A stretch of DNA of 64,000 nt from assembly GCF_003054555.1 (NCBI RefSeq), contig NZ_CP026304.1, forward strand, positions 558,001 to 622,000, in the 5' to 3' direction. The notes under the pieces were generated by a model. It was not told the origin of the DNA. It did not search any database and worked only from the letters and a program-made list of their open reading frames with translations. The position numbers were made by a program, and so were the translations under genes. The first letter of the stretch is position 1; each line of letters begins with the position of its first letter. This document shows positions 62,420-64,000 of this stretch, piece after piece. Origin of the DNA: Streptomyces lunaelactis. Its GTDB lineage: Bacteria > Actinomycetota > Actinomycetes > Streptomycetales > Streptomycetaceae.

Positions 62420-63790
62420 GTGCGTAAGCTCCCTGCCAGACATGCCCTGTTAGCGGCACTGGCCACCGTTACCCTGTTCACCAGCGGCTGTTCGGCCGAG
62501 ACCGGGGCAACGTCCCCGGCTGCGGCCGGCGCCGACGGGCAGCGTCCCAGCAGCATCGTGACCCCCGACCCCGGCCCCTCGCGGCAGCTACCCGTGACCG
62601 GGGTGCCCGACGGGGAACCCACCGGCGTCGCCCGTGCGGGCAGCGACGGGAAGGCGACGAAGTCGCCGCTCAAGGTCGCCTCCTACGACCGCAGTACCCG
62701 ACGGGCCGTCATATCCAGTACGGGGAAGGCGACTTCGGCGCCCGCCCCCGCCCCCGCCGTCGGCGACGTCATCGCCAGCGGGCCGGCGCCCGGGGCCCCC
62801 GAGGGCCTGCTCGCCGAGGTCACCGACGTGGCCGGGAAGACCGAGAAGGGCACCGAGGTCAGGACCGAGCCGACGACGCTCGGCGCGCTGCTCGGTGACG
62901 ACAAGGCCGACGGGACCGTACCGGTCGATCCGGCGGCCGTCGACGTCGAGCCGCTGGTCCAGGGCGTGAAGGTCTCCTGGGCCAAGGCCGGGAACGTACA
63001 TGTGGGCCCGCAGGGCGCGAAGGTGCCCCTGGGGAGCCTGCGGATCGATGTCGGGGCGTCGGTCCCGCTCCCTGTCACCGAGGGCGCTCCCGTGTCCGGG
63101 GCGGTGTCGGTCGCGGGCTTTGTGCAGCTGGCCCCCGAGGTCGAGTTCTCGTACGACGGTTCCTCCGCGCTGACGCCGGACTCCGCGTTCCTCGGCCTCA
63201 CCGGTGACTGGACGTCGCAGTGGGCACTGAAGGGCAGGGCGGTCGCCGGTGGCAAGCCGGTGCGGATTCCCTTCGCCAAGCTGCACGCGGATCCCGTGAT
63301 CCAGGTCGGGCCGGTACCGGTCGTGGTGAACCTCGACCTCACGGCCTATGTCCAGGTGGCCGCGGACGGCTCTGTCAGCGTCGACGTCAAGCAGGACCTC
63401 AAGGGCGGCTTCCGGATCGGCGGCAGCTACTCGAAGGCGGGCGGCTGGAAGCCGGTCAGCACGTCCGACATCACCAGCACCCCGGTACGGGCGAAGGTGA
63501 CTGCGGCCGGCTCGGTGAAGGCCGCGCTCGGTGCCGAGGCCACGGTCGGGCTGTACGGCGCGGTCGGCGTCACAGCGGATCTCGCCCCGTACCTGCGAGG
63601 CGAAGCCAGTGCCGCGGCCACTCCCGGCTCCCTCGTGGGGGCCTGGAAGGTGTACGGCGGGGTGGATCTGACGGGGTGGCTCCAGTTGCAGCTGTCCATC
63701 TTCGGCACGCCCGTCTTCGAGCACCGCATTCCCTTGGGTGCCCTGCACCGCGAGTGGCCGCTGGCCGAGGGCAAGGGAATCGTCGCCTGA
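62420..63790 (+). CDS. secreted lipoprotein of unknown function
   Basis: This 456-residue precursor has a signal peptide with lipobox-like TSGC (C24), then an Ala/Pro/Gly-rich low-complexity stretch to about residue 120. A beta-rich domain follows (LRIDVGASVPLPV, VAGFVQLAPEVEFSYDGSSA, GPVPVVVNLDLTAYVQVAAD). I recognise no family; the beta-rich part resembles surface or lipid-binding domains only in a general way. GTG 62420 follows GAGG. Codon 11 is TTA (62450-62452), suggesting bldA-dependent, developmentally timed expression. A strong terminator follows. Confidence 0.75.
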   Translation: MRKLPARHALLAALATVTLFTSGCSAETGATSPAAAGADGQRPSSIVTPDPGPSRQLPVTGVPDGEPTGVARAGSDGKATKSPLKVASYDRSTRRAVISSTGKATSAPAPAPAVGDVIASGPAPGAPEGLLAEVTDVAGKTEKGTEVRTEPTTLGALLGDDKADGTVPVDPAAVDVEPLVQGVKVSWAKAGNVHVGPQGAKVPLGSLRIDVGASVPLPVTEGAPVSGAVSVAGFVQLAPEVEFSYDGSSALTPDSAFLGLTGDWTSQWALKGRAVAGGKPVRIPFAKLHADPVIQVGPVPVVVNLDLTAYVQVAADGSVSVDVKQDLKGGFRIGGSYSKAGGWKPVSTSDITSTPVRAKVTAAGSVKAALGAEATVGLYGAVGVTADLAPYLRGEASAAATPGSLVGAWKVYGGVDLTGWLQLQLSIFGTPVFEHRIPLGALHREWPLAEGKGIVA

Positions 63791-63805
63791 CGCCACGCAG
63801 CGGCG

Positions 63806-63848
63806 CGCGAAGAGCCCCTGCCGGGACATCAGGCAGGGGCTCTTCGCG
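63806..63848. terminator. bidirectional hairpin terminator
   Basis: A perfect 17-base stem (63806-63822 with 63832-63848) and 9-base loop lie between the convergent lipoprotein and dehydrogenase genes. Confidence 0.8.
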
Positions 63849-63936
63849 AATTTCGTACGTCGGGGTGGAGCGAACCAGGGAGAGTTGCCTGCCCTGCCCG
63901 CGCGCATCGATTCGTGTTTCATATCGATGCGCCACT

Positions 63937-64000
63937 TCATGACGTGGTGATGACGACCTTGCCCCGGATGTGCTTCCCCGCGAAGTCGACGACTGCCTGC
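63937..64000 (-). CDS. zinc-type NADP-dependent oxidoreductase, C-terminal end (partial)
   Basis: The last 20 residues of a minus-strand gene enter the window (AVVDFAGKHIRGKVVITTS then stop). The GKHIRGKVVI end is typical of medium-chain quinone-oxidoreductase-like dehydrogenases. Most of the gene lies outside, so the call is tentative. Confidence 0.45.
   Translation of the reverse strand, partial: QAVVDFAGKHIRGKVVITTS

Overview
The window looks like an accessory stretch of a Streptomyces chromosome. GC content is very high, GTG and TTG starts are frequent, and the families are typical of the genus: DUF6381, DUF397 with XRE/DUF5753, DUF1876, DUF5988, DUF6234, a S. griseus-type trypsin and MAB_1171c-type membrane proteins. 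No rRNA, tRNA, CRISPR array or intact insertion sequence was seen. All family and function calls come from reading the sequence, without database searches.

Left part (1-27 kb). A GT20/HAD fusion (369-2471), probably for a glucosylglycerol-type compatible solute, is followed by a degraded zone with an IS3-type remnant and a secreted subtilase. The clearest biosynthetic unit is a six-gene, tightly coupled operon (6334-15151). It matches in order and content the lipstatin genes lstABCDEF: two OleA-like thiolases, an OleC-like AMP ligase, an OleD-like reductase, a condensation-adenylation-carrier NRPS and a formyltransferase. There is no OleB, so the beta-lactone should be kept and decorated with an N-formyl amino acid ester. 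Both lstA (codon 6) and lstE carry rare TTA codons, which points to bldA control. Next come a SpoIIE-type phosphatase, an ARMT1-like DUF89 protein, an Old Yellow Enzyme divergent from a MerR regulator, an MMPL exporter divergent from a TetR regulator, a tyrosine phosphatase, an ArsR regulator with a truncated SRPBCC gene, and a trypsin precursor.

Middle part (27-44 kb). A helicase with helicase-associated domains lies beside a frameshifted small gene. A CYP121-like P450 and an Rv2275-like cyclodipeptide synthase form a second biosynthetic unit of mycocyclosin type. A coupled trio (HExxH protein, MAB_1171c-like membrane protein, FAD monooxygenase) is followed by a DUF574-type methyltransferase, an XRE/DUF397/ATPase regulatory set and a four-gene sugar ABC importer with LpqY-SugABC layout.

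Right part (44-64 kb). The most unusual gene is 44212-48702. One uninterrupted frame joins a membrane sensor region, GAF and PAS regions, intact GGDEF and EAL domains and a complete alpha-oxoamine-synthase-like PLP fold whose Schiff-base lysine is replaced by glutamine. Next to it are a GT4, a PIG-L deacetylase, a truncated GT4 and two GT2 genes that could build a glycolipid or glycan. A GH15 trehalase/glucoamylase, an MFS/ChrB pair, a hydrolase, a DMT transporter, a FUSC protein and a lipoprotein with an early TTA codon close the window. Trehalose/glucosyl-solute functions (GT20/HAD, importer, GH15) recur along the window.
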